Shown here piece by piece: positions 8,074 through 17,124 of a stretch of 64,000 nucleotides of DNA. Origin of the DNA: Desulfoferula mesophila (lineage in GTDB: Bacteria > Desulfobacterota > Desulfarculia > Desulfarculales > Desulfarculaceae); assembly GCF_037076455.1 (NCBI RefSeq), contig NZ_AP028679.1, forward strand, positions 759,501-823,500. Direction: 5' to 3'. The position numbers and the translations under genes are program-made. How positions within the stretch are numbered: the first letter of the stretch is position 1; every line of letters starts with the position of its first letter. Below the pieces are notes generated by a model, which worked only from the letters and a program-made list of their open reading frames with translations, was not told the origin of the DNA and did not search any database.

Positions 8074-9060
8074 ATGAAGTTTAAGAAGCTGTTAACTTGT
8101 TTGGCGGTGGCGGCCCTGACCGGGGCTCTGCTGCTGGCCTTGGGCTTGCCGGCCATGGCCGAAGGCTATCCGGACAAACCCATCAGCATGATCGTCACCT
8201 ACTCGCCGGGCGGAGCCACGGACTTCCAGGCCCGTCTGGTAACCATGCTGGCCAACGACGACAAGTATCTGGGCCAGCCCATTGTCATCATCAACAAGCC
8301 CGGCGCCGGCGGCCAGGTGGGCTGGAACTGGTTCGTGGAGAAGGGGAGCAAGGACGGCTACACCATAGCCACCTACAACGTGCCCCACTTCATCGCCCAG
8401 AGCATCATGTACCCCACCAAGTACAACATCAACACCTTTGAGGCGGTGGCCAACTGGGGCGCCGACCCCGCGGTGCTCATCGTGCCCAAGGACAGCCCCT
8501 TCAACAGCGCCAAGGACCTGGTGGCCTTTGCCAAGGCCAATCCCGGCAAGGTCACCGTGTCGGGCGCGGGCATGTACGTGGGCCATCACATCGCCACCAT
8601 GCAGCTCATGAAGGCCGCGGGCATCAAGCTGACCTACATCCCTGAAAAGGGCGGGGTGCCGGCCATGCAGTCGGTGATTTCCGGCAAGGTCAAGGCGGGC
8701 TTCAACAACCTGTCGGACGCCTACCGCAACCAGGACCGCATCAAGATTTTGGCCGTGGCCGACCTGGAGCGTCACGACTTCCTGCCCAAGGTTCCCACCT
8801 TGAAGGAAGAGGGCTATGACGTGGACAACTCCAGCGTGAACTACCGCGGGGTGATCCTGCCCAAGGGCGCCTCCCCGGAGGTGATCGCCAAGCTGGCCGA
8901 TGTCTTCCCCAAGATGTTCAACGACAAGAAGGTCCAGGCCAAGATGAAGGCCTCCGGCAGCCCCATGAAGGTGATGACCCGCGACCAGGTCATCAAGATG
9001 TTCAAGGAGCGCCAGGCTTATCTGGAAGGCCTGTTGGCCGAGCTCAAGAAGAAGAAGTAG
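8074..9060 (+). CDS. tctC: Tripartite tricarboxylate transporter solute-binding protein TctC
   Basis: 328 residues. A signal peptide spans about residues 1-28 (MKFKK, a long hydrophobic core, cleavage near AMA-EGYP). The mature N-terminus YPDKPISMIVTYSPGGATD is the hallmark of the Bug/TctC family, and PGAGGQVGWN is the second family motif. The ATG at 8074 has a good ribosome-binding site (GGGAGGAATAGG). An in-frame GTG at 8008 also has a GGAGGGA site but would put 22 residues ahead of the signal peptide. It acts in the periplasm and delivers a carboxylate to TctAB. Confidence 0.93.
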   Translation: MKFKKLLTCLAVAALTGALLLALGLPAMAEGYPDKPISMIVTYSPGGATDFQARLVTMLANDDKYLGQPIVIINKPGAGGQVGWNWFVEKGSKDGYTIATYNVPHFIAQSIMYPTKYNINTFEAVANWGADPAVLIVPKDSPFNSAKDLVAFAKANPGKVTVSGAGMYVGHHIATMQLMKAAGIKLTYIPEKGGVPAMQSVISGKVKAGFNNLSDAYRNQDRIKILAVADLERHDFLPKVPTLKEEGYDVDNSSVNYRGVILPKGASPEVIAKLADVFPKMFNDKKVQAKMKASGSPMKVMTRDQVIKMFKERQAYLEGLLAELKKKK

Positions 9061-9082
9061 CCTCCCTAGGCAAAACAGAAAA

Positions 9083-9116
9083 CCCCGGCCGGAGATTCGT
9101 CTCCGGCCGGGGTTTT
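9083..9116 (+). terminator. Bidirectional intrinsic terminator between tctC and the formate dehydrogenase operon
   Basis: Perfect 12-bp stem CCCCGGCCGGAG/CTCCGGCCGGGG with a 6-nt loop is followed by TTTT and preceded by an A-rich stretch. It can therefore end transcription of both converging operons. Confidence 0.9.
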
Positions 9117-9172
9117 CGCTTGTTCGGTTGGCCTCAGGGGGTGGCGCCCGGCACCCCGCACACGCTGGCCAC

Positions 9173-9265
9173 TCACACCGGCAGGGGCAGCACCCCGCTG
9201 ACCCAGCCGATTATCACCAGGGCCGCCACCAGAAGCCACCAATAGCGTTCCAGCAGGCGTTTCAT
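9173..9265 (-). CDS. Small single-span membrane protein downstream of fdhA (30 aa)
   Basis: An ATG 9 nt after the fdhA stop opens a 30-residue frame, MKRLLERYWW followed by LLVAALVIIGWVSGVLPLPV. It has a positively charged N-terminus and one strongly hydrophobic helix. The sequence before the ATG (AAGGCGG in the fdhA end) could serve as a weak ribosome-binding site. The composition is far from random and the position fits a small accessory subunit, but it is too short to be sure and I recognise no family. Confidence 0.45.
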   Translation of the reverse strand: MKRLLERYWWLLVAALVIIGWVSGVLPLPV

Positions 9266-9274
9266 GGCCGGCGC

Positions 9275-11314
9275 CTAGGCCGCCTTGTCCAGCTTGACCG
9301 CGCAGACCTTGAACTCCGGGATCTTGCACAGCGGGTCCAGGGCCGGGTTGGTGAGCACGTTGGCGCAGGCCTCCATGAAGTGGAAGGGCACGAACACCAT
9401 GCCCGGCCGCACCCGCTCGGTGATCATGGCCTTGGCCTCGATGCTGCCGCGCCGGGTGGTCAGCTTGAGCATCTCGCCCTCGCCCACCCCCAGCTGCTCG
9501 GCCTCCGCCGGGTTTATCTCCACGAAGCCCTCGGGCATCAGGGCGTGCAGCGAGGGGGAGTTGCGGGTCATGGTGCCGGTGTGATAGTGCACGTGGGCCC
9601 GCCCGGTGGTGAGCCACAGGGGGTATTCCTCGTCCACCACCTCGGCCGGGGCCCGCCACTCGATGGCGTGGAACAGGCCCTTGCCCCGGGCGAACTTGCC
9701 CCCGGAGTGCAGGAACTTGGTGCCGGGGTGATCGGTGGTGGGGCAGGGCCACAACAGCCCCTCGCCCTCCAGGCGCTCGTAGTTGATGCCTCCGTACTGG
9801 GGAGTCACCTGGGCGATCTCGTCCATGATCTCGGCCGGGGAGGCGTAGTTCATGGGATAGCCGAAGCGGTTGCTGATCTCCTGGGTGATCTCCCAGTCGG
9901 CCTTGGACTCGCCCACCGGCTCCACCGCCTTGTGCAAACGCTGCACCCGGCGCTCGGTGTTGCTGAAGGTGCCGTCCTTTTCGGCGTAGGAGGCGCCGGG
10001 CAGGAAAACGTCGGCCAACTGCAACGTCTGGTGGTCGAAGATGTCCTGGACCACCAACAGCTCGGCCTTTTTGAGGGCCTGCTCCACGTGGTGCTGGTCC
10101 GGGTCGCTCATCATGGGGTTCTCGCCCACCACGAACAGCGCCTTCACCGAGCCGTCGTTCAGGCCGGTGAGCATTTCCGGGATCTTGAGGCCCGGCTTCA
10201 GGCTCAGCTCGGCTCCCCAGGCCTGGGAGAACTTGGCCTGGTTGTCGGGCACGTCCACCTTCTGATAGCCGGGGTAGACGTCGGGCAGGCCGCCCATGTC
10301 GCAGGCGCCCTGCACGTTGTTCTGGCCGCGCAGGGGGTTCACGCCGGTGGACTCGCGGCCGATCTGGCCGGTGAGCATGGCCAGGTTGGCCAGGCTCTTC
10401 ACGTTGTCCACCCCCGAGGTGTGCTGGGTTATGCCCATGCAATAGACGATGGAGCCCGCCGTGGCCTTGGCGTACTTCTCGGCGATGAAATAGAGGTCCT
10501 CCTTGGACACCCCGGTGAGCTCGGTGGTGCGCTCGGGGGTGTAGGTCTCCACCAGCGCCTTGAAGGCCTCGTAGCCCTCGGTGTGCTCGTCGATGAACTG
10601 CTGGTTCTGCCAGCCCTCTTTAATAATGATGTGGGCGATGCCGTTGATCAGGGCGGCGTCGGAGCCCAGGGCCTGGCTCACGTACAGGTCGGCGGTGAGC
10701 GCCAGTTGAATCTTGCGGGGGTCGGCCACGATGATGGTGGCCCCGTTCTTTTTGGCCCGGTACAGCCGGTCGGCCACCAGGGGGTGGGCGGCGGTGGTGT
10801 TGGAGCCAATCACGAAGATGGTGTCGGCCGTGGCCAACTCCTCGATGGAGTTGGTCATGGCGCCGGAACCGAAGGCGGCGGCCAGACCGGCCACCGTGGA
10901 GCTGTGTCAGAGACGGGCGCAGTGATCGACGCTGTTGGTGCCGACCCCCGCGCGGGCGAACTTTTGCAGGACGTAGTTGTCCTCGTTGGTGATCTTGGCC
11001 GAGGCCAAGAAGGCGATGGAGTCCGGTCCGTGCTCGGCCTTGATCTCTTTTAGCTTGTCGGCCACGAAGTCCAGGGCCTCGTCCCAGGAGACCTCCACCA
11101 TCTCGCCGTTCTTGCGCAGCATGGGCTTGGTGAGCCGCCGGGGGCTCTGCACGAACTCGTGCACCTTCCAGCCCTTGACGCACAGCTTGCCGTTGTTCAC
11201 CGGGCTGGTGGCCGAGGGCTTGGTGCCCACCAGCTTGCCGTCTATGGTCTCCAAATAAAAACTGCACCCGCAGCCGCAGTAGGGGCAAACGGTCAAGGTG
11301 CTTTTGTAATCCAT
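9275..11314 (-). CDS. fdhA: Selenocysteine-containing formate dehydrogenase catalytic subunit
   Basis: One gene of 679 residues read through an in-frame TGA (10909-10907) as selenocysteine 136. The flanking residues NSVDHCARL-U-HSSTVAG are the classical formate dehydrogenase active site. The N-terminus carries a [4Fe-4S] site (CPYCGCGC and LCVKG), followed by the bis-MGD molybdopterin oxidoreductase domain (GSNTTAAHP, the MTRNSPSLHALMPEGFVEI C-terminal barrel region). A hairpin with a GGTCT loop starts 11 nt after the TGA, as in bacterial SECIS elements. It oxidises formate or reduces CO2, passing electrons to the Fe-S subunit encoded just upstream. No Tat signal is present, so it is probably cytoplasmic. 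Confidence 0.93.
10877..10909 (-). promoter_or_regulatory. Bacterial SECIS element of fdhA
   Basis: The TGA is followed after 11 nt by the stem GGTGGCC/GGCCGCC (10877-10895) with the apical loop GGTCT. The same loop core and spacing are found in the E. coli fdhF SECIS. It should recruit SelB with Sec-tRNA. Confidence 0.85.
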
Positions 11315-11347
11315 GGTCCCGTCTCTCTCTGGCTAGAGGGGCTTCTA

Positions 11348-12136
11348 CTAAAGTTGGGCCGGCGCCTGGGGCTGGGGCCGGGGGCTGGCCCCCACCAGGG
11401 GAATCCCCTGGCCCACCAACTGGGCCACCAGGCGGTAGAGCTTCTTAAGGGGTATACCCGCCGGGCAGGCCGCCTCGCACAGGCCGCAATACACGCAACG
11501 GTCCACCATGTGCACCGCGCGGGTGAACAGGAAGTTGGGCGTGGGCGGCAGCTGGCGTTGGGGCAGCATGGCCTCCTCTTCCAGGGTGCACTCATGACAC
11601 ACGCACACCGGGCAGGAGTTCTTGCAGCCCAGGCACTTGAGGCAGCGGTCGGCCTCGCCGAACCATTGCTGCAGCTCGGCCATCAGGTCGGCCATGTCGG
11701 CCTCGGGCGGCGGGAAGCCCTCGCCCTTTTCCCCGGCCACCAAGGCGTCGGGCCAGGGCTTGGCGCATTCGCAGGCCTTGGCCAGCTCTTCGGGGCAGGA
11801 GAAGCCCACCGGCACCACCCGCCCGGCCCTCAGCGGGCTGGAGCGGTCTTCCTTGGCGAGCTGCGTGAGGGCCCGCTCGTCGCAACCCCGGACCATGACC
11901 CCGAACTTCTCCTGGGGAAAGCGCTGGGCCAGGCTGTAGAGCAGCTTGACCAGGGGGTAGCGGGCGTCGCCCAGGCCCTGGCCGTCGCCCAGGGAGAGCG
12001 AGTCCAGCTCCTCGGGGTCGGTGAACAGGTGGGGGGCGATGTGCACGCCCTCCTGCTTCAGGGCCAAGAAGCCGTCTATCTCGCCGCTGGTCAAAAGCTC
12101 CTTGGCGCGAGCGATGATCTTTTGCTTAGTGTCCAT
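11348..12136 (-). CDS. Iron-sulfur electron-transfer subunit of the formate dehydrogenase complex
   Basis: 262 residues. The N-terminal half (VMVRGCDERALTQL, GFSCPEELAKACEC) resembles the N-terminal region of F420-dependent dehydrogenase/FdhB-like proteins. The C-terminal half has two cysteine clusters, CLKCLGCKNSCPVCVCHEC and CVYCGLCEAACPAGIP, for two [4Fe-4S] centres. The ATG at 12136 follows GAGAGCGGAC; an earlier in-frame start would extend over the spacer without conserved residues. It lies between the RnfB-GltD fusion and fdhA, so it probably carries electrons between them. Confidence 0.82.
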   Translation of the reverse strand: MDTKQKIIARAKELLTSGEIDGFLALKQEGVHIAPHLFTDPEELDSLSLGDGQGLGDARYPLVKLLYSLAQRFPQEKFGVMVRGCDERALTQLAKEDRSSPLRAGRVVPVGFSCPEELAKACECAKPWPDALVAGEKGEGFPPPEADMADLMAELQQWFGEADRCLKCLGCKNSCPVCVCHECTLEEEAMLPQRQLPPTPNFLFTRAVHMVDRCVYCGLCEAACPAGIPLKKLYRLVAQLVGQGIPLVGASPRPQPQAPAQL

Positions 12137-12194
12137 GTCCGCTCTCGGTCTGGCGGCCGCGCGGGGGGCCGGCCATGGCAACACCAAAACGGTG

Positions 12195-14240
12195 CTAGTT
12201 GTACTTGGTCCGGTAGTAACAAATCAGCCCGCAGTTGAGACAACGCCGGGCCTCCTTGCGGGCCGCTTCCTCGCTGAGCCCCAGCTCGGCCTCGGAGCTG
12301 CCCTCCAAAAGGGCGGCCTCGTCGGCCAGGGGCATGGGCTGGCGCTCGGGCGCGTCCAGCAGGTTGAACACCTGCTCCACGGTGAGCACCTTGTCGCCCT
12401 GGGCCAGCATGCCCCGGGGCGCGGCCACTTCCTCGCCGCTCAGAAGCTGGTGCACGGAGGCCGCCGCCCGGCGTCCGGCGCCGATGGCCTCCACCGCCGC
12501 CCTAAAGTCGCTTATCGCCTCCTCGGCCTGGAACAAGCCGCCGCTTCCGCCGCTGGGCGGGGCATAGGGCATCTCGGTGCGCCAGGCGCCGCCGGTGAGC
12601 TTGCCCTCGTCGTCGCGCGGCGAGATGGGCACGAAGATGGCGCCGGGCACCCGCCCGCTGGCCGCCACCACCGTGTCCGCGGCCAGGGTCTCCTGGCGGG
12701 CGGCCTGACCGTTGGCGGGCTGGCCATAGGTCAGGCCGGTCAGGCGGTCGTCTTTGCCCTCCAGGCTCAGCACCGTGGCCTTGAAGCGCATCTTGATGCC
12801 TTCTTCCTGGGCCTTTTCCAATTCCTTGGGGTCCACGCCGGTGGCTTCGCGGCCGGTGGGCCACAGGATGGTCACCTCCTTGGCCCCGCGCTCGGCGCAG
12901 CCGCGAGCCGCGGCCAGGGTCTGCTTGCCGCCGCCCACCAGCACCACCTTGTCGCCCAGCGCCACCTCGCGGCCCTGGGCCCAGGAGATCATCAGGGGCA
13001 GCAAAAGCTCCAGGCCCGGCATGGCGGGCTTCGCCTGGGAGGGGTCGCCCAGCATGAGTGCCGCGTCCCAGCCGCCGGTGGCCAACACGGCCATGTCAAA
13101 GCCCTCGGCGTACAGGGTGCCCAGGTCGAAGTCCCGGCCCAGGGTCTGGCCGGTCTTGGCCTGAACCCCCATGGCCAGGATGCCCTCGATCTCCCAATCC
13201 AGCACCTCCCGGGGCAGGCGCTCGGGCGGGATGGCGGTGCGCAGCAGGCCGCCCAACTGCTCTCTGGCCTCGTAGATCACCGGGCTGTGGCCCAGGCGGG
13301 CCAGGAAGTAGGCGGTGGTCAGCCCCTCCACGCCGCCGCCGATGACCGCCACCTTCTTGCCGGTGGCCGGGGCCTTGTAGGGCATGACCCGCTTGCCGCT
13401 CTGGCGCTCGTGGTCGGCCACGAAGCGCTTGAGGGGGTTGATGGCCACCGCCTCGTCGGCCAGGTTGCGCCGGCATTCGGCCTCGCAGGGATGGGGGCAG
13501 ATGCGTCCGCAGATGAGGGGCAGGGGGTTGCGCTCCTTGATGACCGACAGGGCGCCCGCGTAGTCGCCCATGGCGGTGTGCTTGATCTGCTGGGGAATGT
13601 CGATGCCCGCCGGGCAGCGGCGCTGGCAGGGGGCCGAGCAGTCCTCCACGGTGATCTCGTCCATGATGCGGTCGCTCACCGAGGTCAGGTGCATGATGCC
13701 CATGGGGCAGGTGCGCTCGCAGGTGCCGCAGCCGGTGCAGCGATACTGGTCCACCACCGGCAGGCCGTCGGGGTCGATGCTCAGGGCGTCGAAGGGGCAG
13801 GCCTTGGCGCAGGAGCCCAGGCCGATGCAGCCCACCGGGCACTCCTTGGGGCCGCCGGCCAAAAGGATGGCCGCACGGCAGTCGGTGGCTCCGCTGTAGT
13901 GGTATTTGAGGTCGGCCCGCTGCACGGGGTAGCGGCAGCCTACCTGGGCGATCTGGGGCTCGGTTTCCGAGACGGCGACTCCCAGGATGGCGGCCACGGC
14001 CACCGCCACGGTGGGCCCGCCGCCCACGCAGCCGTTGGGGGCCATGTTGCCCTTGGCGATCTCGCCGGCGGCGGTGGCGCAGCCGGCATAGCCGCAGCCT
14101 CCGCAGTTGGCGCCGGGCAGGGCTTCCTCGATGGCGGCCACCAGGGGGTCAACCTCCACGAAAAACACTTTGGCCGCTACGCCCAAACCCATGGCCGCCA
14201 GGCATCCCAATCCACCCAGTGCCAAGGCTTCTATGATCAT
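12195..14240 (-). CDS. RnfB-GltD fusion: ferredoxin-type Fe-S plus NAD(P)/FAD oxidoreductase
   Basis: 681 residues. One N-terminal membrane helix (about 3-25) is followed by an RnfB-type Fe-S motif (GANCGGCGYAGC near residues 43-54). Two ferredoxin clusters come next (CIGLGSCAKACPF, CTGCGTCERTCPM). A GltD module then starts at CSAPCQRRCPAGIDIP, with CGRICPHPCEAEC, FAD-binding VAVIGGGVEGLTTAYFLARL and NAD(P)-binding VVLVGGGKQTLAAARG. It ends in a cysteine pair CLNCGLIC. A GAGGGAG site precedes the ATG. It heads the fdh operon and likely links formate oxidation to NAD(P)H and ferredoxin. Bifurcation is possible but not shown by the sequence. Confidence 0.88.
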   Translation of the reverse strand: MIIEALALGGLGCLAAMGLGVAAKVFFVEVDPLVAAIEEALPGANCGGCGYAGCATAAGEIAKGNMAPNGCVGGGPTVAVAVAAILGVAVSETEPQIAQVGCRYPVQRADLKYHYSGATDCRAAILLAGGPKECPVGCIGLGSCAKACPFDALSIDPDGLPVVDQYRCTGCGTCERTCPMGIMHLTSVSDRIMDEITVEDCSAPCQRRCPAGIDIPQQIKHTAMGDYAGALSVIKERNPLPLICGRICPHPCEAECRRNLADEAVAINPLKRFVADHERQSGKRVMPYKAPATGKKVAVIGGGVEGLTTAYFLARLGHSPVIYEAREQLGGLLRTAIPPERLPREVLDWEIEGILAMGVQAKTGQTLGRDFDLGTLYAEGFDMAVLATGGWDAALMLGDPSQAKPAMPGLELLLPLMISWAQGREVALGDKVVLVGGGKQTLAAARGCAERGAKEVTILWPTGREATGVDPKELEKAQEEGIKMRFKATVLSLEGKDDRLTGLTYGQPANGQAARQETLAADTVVAASGRVPGAIFVPISPRDDEGKLTGGAWRTEMPYAPPSGGSGGLFQAEEAISDFRAAVEAIGAGRRAAASVHQLLSGEEVAAPRGMLAQGDKVLTVEQVFNLLDAPERQPMPLADEAALLEGSSEAELGLSEEAARKEARRCLNCGLICYYRTKYN

Positions 14241-14591
14241 CTGGCCGGTCTCCCTCGTTGCTGGTGTGATCCTTCCGGCCCCGGACGGCCGCGCGCGGGC
14301 CCTGGGGAGGAGGAAGGCATTGTGAGAACTCGCACAAAAACCAGGGGGATAGGCTGCTTGGACTATCGGCTAGTGGCGGCCCCTGGCTCCAACCATTGGC
14401 AATAGTTATGGTAAATGGTTGATTGACAAAGAAGCTTACTCCAAAGGAGAATTTCACACAAGAAAATAAGCCTCCCAAAACCCCGGTTTCGCCCCCGGCC
14501 GGTGGGTCGTGGTTGAAAGCCGCAGCCGATTTGCTCACAATAGAGTACGATAAACTTTATGCGTAATATTACTATACTTATTAGGTAGTCA
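14241..14591 (+). promoter_or_regulatory. Divergent intergenic region between fdh operon and efflux operon
   Basis: No gene seen. It separates two divergent operons and is AT-rich compared with its surroundings from 14400 to 14585. A TATACT at 14573-14578, close upstream of the tolC-like start, could be a -10 box, but no good -35 is paired with it. Confidence 0.35.
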
Positions 14592-16058
14592 ATGCCTGCC
14601 CTCAACCACCGCGCAATCGGCCCCGCCGCCGTCTTGGCCCTGGCCCTGGCTCTGGGCGCGGGCTGCGCCAAAACCCAGGCCCCCAGCTATCAGGCGATCA
14701 AGGCCGATTACGCCGCCGCGCCCGCCAAGGGGGAGCGGGCGGCCTCCGCCGCCCTGCCCGAGGCCAAGGTGCCGGCCAGCCTCAGCCTGCGCCAGGCGGT
14801 GGGCCTGGCCCTGGCCCACAGCCCGGACCAGGAGATGGCCCTGGCCCGCATTCGCCAGTCCGAGGCCCTGGTGGACCAGGCCCTGGCCGCCTTTTGGCCG
14901 GCCATCAGGGCCCAGGGCGCCTACCAGCGGGGCGACGCGCCCAGCGCCTATCTGTTTGCCACCATCGACCAGCGCGATTTGGGCAATAACGTAAACTTCA
15001 ATCAGCCCGGCACCTTCCAGAACTTCGAAGCCGCGTTGCAGGGGCAATGGAACCTCTACCGGGGCGGCCGCGACCTACTGAAGCAGCGCATGGCCGCCAC
15101 GGGGGTCGAAATCAGCCGCCTGGACCGCCAGAGCGTGGAAAACGCCTTGGTGGCCTCGGTGATCCAGGCCTTTTACAACGGCCTGGCCGCCCGTGATTTC
15201 GCCAACATAGCCGCCCAGTCCCAGAAGACGGTGGAGTCCCAGCTAAGCTCCATGCGCCTGCGCTACGAGGCGGGCGGGGTGCTCAAGGCCGACGTGCTCT
15301 CCCTGCAGGTGCGCCTGGCCCAGGCCCAGGAAGAGCTGGTGCGGGCCGAAAACCAACATCGCCTGGCCCTGGCCGCCCTGGCCAACCTCATGGGGGCCGA
15401 CCCGGATTCGGTGTTCAGCCTGACCGAGGGCGACGCGCCCCAGGCCAAGACCCCGGCCGCCTACCGCGAGGGCCTGTCGCTGGCCCTGGAGCTTCGGCCC
15501 GAGCTGAAAAAGGCCCGCCGCCAGGTGGAGCGGGCGGCCATGGCCGTAAGCCAGGCCCGCTCGGGCTACCTGCCCACCCTGGACGCCCAGGGCAAGGTGT
15601 ACCTGGACGCCTACACCCCCGGCCAGTTCGATGGCGACAACACCAACTGGGTGGCGGGGTTGGTGCTCAACTGGGACCTGTTCACCGGGATGAGCACCGA
15701 CGCCCAGGTGCGGGCGGCCACGGCCAACCTGGAGCGCATGCTGGCCGCGGACCGCAAGACCACCCGCCAGGTGCAGCTGGAGGTCAAGAGCGCCTATCTC
15801 AACCTCACCGCGTCCCAGGCCCGCTGCCGGGTCAGCCAGGCCAGCCTGGCCAGCGCCGACCAGTCGCTGATCTTGGTGCAGCGCCAGTTCGACGGCGGCG
15901 CGGCCACGGTGACCCGCTATCTGGAGGCCGAGTTGGATCTCACCCGGGCGCGGCAAAGGGCCGCCGCCGCCCGCTATGACCAGGCCAAGGCCGGGGCGGA
16001 CATCGCCCGCTCCCTGGGTTTGTGGGCCCGCCGGGAGGATACGCGCCGTGCCCCGTAA
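14592..16058 (+). CDS. TolC-family outer-membrane efflux lipoprotein
   Basis: 488 residues. The N-terminal lipoprotein-type signal ends LGAGCAKTQ, with the lipid-attachment cysteine near residue 19. The rest is the duplicated, alanine- and glutamine-rich coiled-coil pattern of OEP proteins (SLRQAVGLALAHSPDQEMALARI and a second repeat from about residue 295). It provides the outer-membrane channel of the RND pump encoded by the next two genes. Its stop overlaps the adaptor start, so the genes are coupled. Confidence 0.88.
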   Translation: MPALNHRAIGPAAVLALALALGAGCAKTQAPSYQAIKADYAAAPAKGERAASAALPEAKVPASLSLRQAVGLALAHSPDQEMALARIRQSEALVDQALAAFWPAIRAQGAYQRGDAPSAYLFATIDQRDLGNNVNFNQPGTFQNFEAALQGQWNLYRGGRDLLKQRMAATGVEISRLDRQSVENALVASVIQAFYNGLAARDFANIAAQSQKTVESQLSSMRLRYEAGGVLKADVLSLQVRLAQAQEELVRAENQHRLALAALANLMGADPDSVFSLTEGDAPQAKTPAAYREGLSLALELRPELKKARRQVERAAMAVSQARSGYLPTLDAQGKVYLDAYTPGQFDGDNTNWVAGLVLNWDLFTGMSTDAQVRAATANLERMLAADRKTTRQVQLEVKSAYLNLTASQARCRVSQASLASADQSLILVQRQFDGGAATVTRYLEAELDLTRARQRAAAARYDQAKAGADIARSLGLWARREDTRRAP

Positions 16059-17124
16059 CAAACTTAAGCTTATTACCGTGTTGGCCGGCTGCCTGGCCCT
16101 GGTGGTGTTGATTCTCTACACCGGCGGTTTTCTTGACCTGGGCAAGATAGCCCCCGGCCGGGTGGAGGCCCAGACCACCGCCGCGCCCCAGGGCGAGGTG
16201 GTCAAGGCCCGGCGGGTGGAGTTGCCCATCAACTACCCGGCCGTGGGCACCCTGCGCCCCATCAGCGAGATCAAGGTGGAGTCCCGCGTGCCGGGGCGCA
16301 TCCTTTCCCTAAAGGCGGAACCCGGCCAGATGGTCAAGCAAAACCAGGAGTTGGTGGTGCTGGACAGCCGAGAGTACCAGGCCAAGCTGGAGCAGGCCCG
16401 CCAGGCGCTTATCGAGACCCAGGCGGCGGTGCAGCTGGCCCGCTCGGAACACCAGCGGATCAAGCGTCTGCTGGCGGGCCAGGCGGCCACCCAGCGCCAG
16501 ATGGAGCAGGCCACCGAGGCCCTGGACGGGGCCCTGGCCCGCCAGGCCCAGGCCCAGCGCGGGGTGGAGCAGGCCAAGGTGGCCTTGGACTACACCCGGG
16601 TCACCGCCCCGGTGCCCGGGAGGGTGCTCAAGCGCCTGGCCGAGCCGGGCGACCTGGCCCTGCCGGGGCGGCCCCTCTTGATCATGGAGGCGGGCCGGGG
16701 GCTGCGCCTGGAGGCCCTGGTGCCCGAGCGCCTGGTGAGCCGGGTGAGCCCCGGCCAGGAGTTGACGGTGGAACTGCCCGCCCAGGACCGGCGGCTCGTT
16801 GCCAAGGTGGAGCAGATCGTGCCCTCGGCCGATCCGGCCACTCGCACCTTTGTGGTCAAGGCCAACCTGCCCGAGGCCCCCGAGCTGTTCGCGGGCATGT
16901 ACGGCCGTTTGCTCATCCCGGTGGGCCGGCGTCCGGCGGTGCTCATCCCGGCGGCCGCCGTCCAGATGGTGGGCCAGTTGGAGATGGTCACCGTGAAGCA
17001 TGACGGGGCCTGGCAACGGGCCATGATCACCACCGGACGCCGCCAGGGCGCCGACGTCGAGGCGCTGTCGGGCCTGCGGGGCGGCGAGGAACTGCACATC
17101 CCGGCAGGGGGCCATGCCCGTTAA
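16048..17124 (+). CDS. RND efflux periplasmic adaptor (membrane fusion protein)
   Basis: 358 residues starting with GTG at 16048, chosen because GGGAGGAT lies 7 nt upstream and the first helix (LITVLAGCLALVVLILYTGG) follows directly. Typical HlyD/AcrA elements are the lipoyl half-motifs (GTLRPISEIKVESRVPG, LKAEPGQMVKQNQELVVLD), an alpha-hairpin and the second lipoyl half VTAPVPGRVLKRLAEPGDL. It joins the TolC-like protein to the inner-membrane RND pump. The last bases overlap the pump start. Confidence 0.9.
   Translation: MPRNKLKLITVLAGCLALVVLILYTGGFLDLGKIAPGRVEAQTTAAPQGEVVKARRVELPINYPAVGTLRPISEIKVESRVPGRILSLKAEPGQMVKQNQELVVLDSREYQAKLEQARQALIETQAAVQLARSEHQRIKRLLAGQAATQRQMEQATEALDGALARQAQAQRGVEQAKVALDYTRVTAPVPGRVLKRLAEPGDLALPGRPLLIMEAGRGLRLEALVPERLVSRVSPGQELTVELPAQDRRLVAKVEQIVPSADPATRTFVVKANLPEAPELFAGMYGRLLIPVGRRPAVLIPAAAVQMVGQLEMVTVKHDGAWQRAMITTGRRQGADVEALSGLRGGEELHIPAGGHAR

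Noticed and set aside
10877-10909. Nonsense mutation splitting fdhA into two pseudogene parts
   Set aside because: The TGA sits exactly at the known selenocysteine site and is followed by a SECIS-like hairpin, so read-through is far more likely.
9128-11053. 641-codon plus-strand frame opposite fdhA
   Set aside because: Antisense to a clear formate dehydrogenase; composition is typical of a shadow frame.
12021-14405. 794-codon plus-strand frame opposite the RnfB-GltD fusion
   Set aside because: Antisense to a protein with many conserved Fe-S and nucleotide-binding motifs; no motif of its own.
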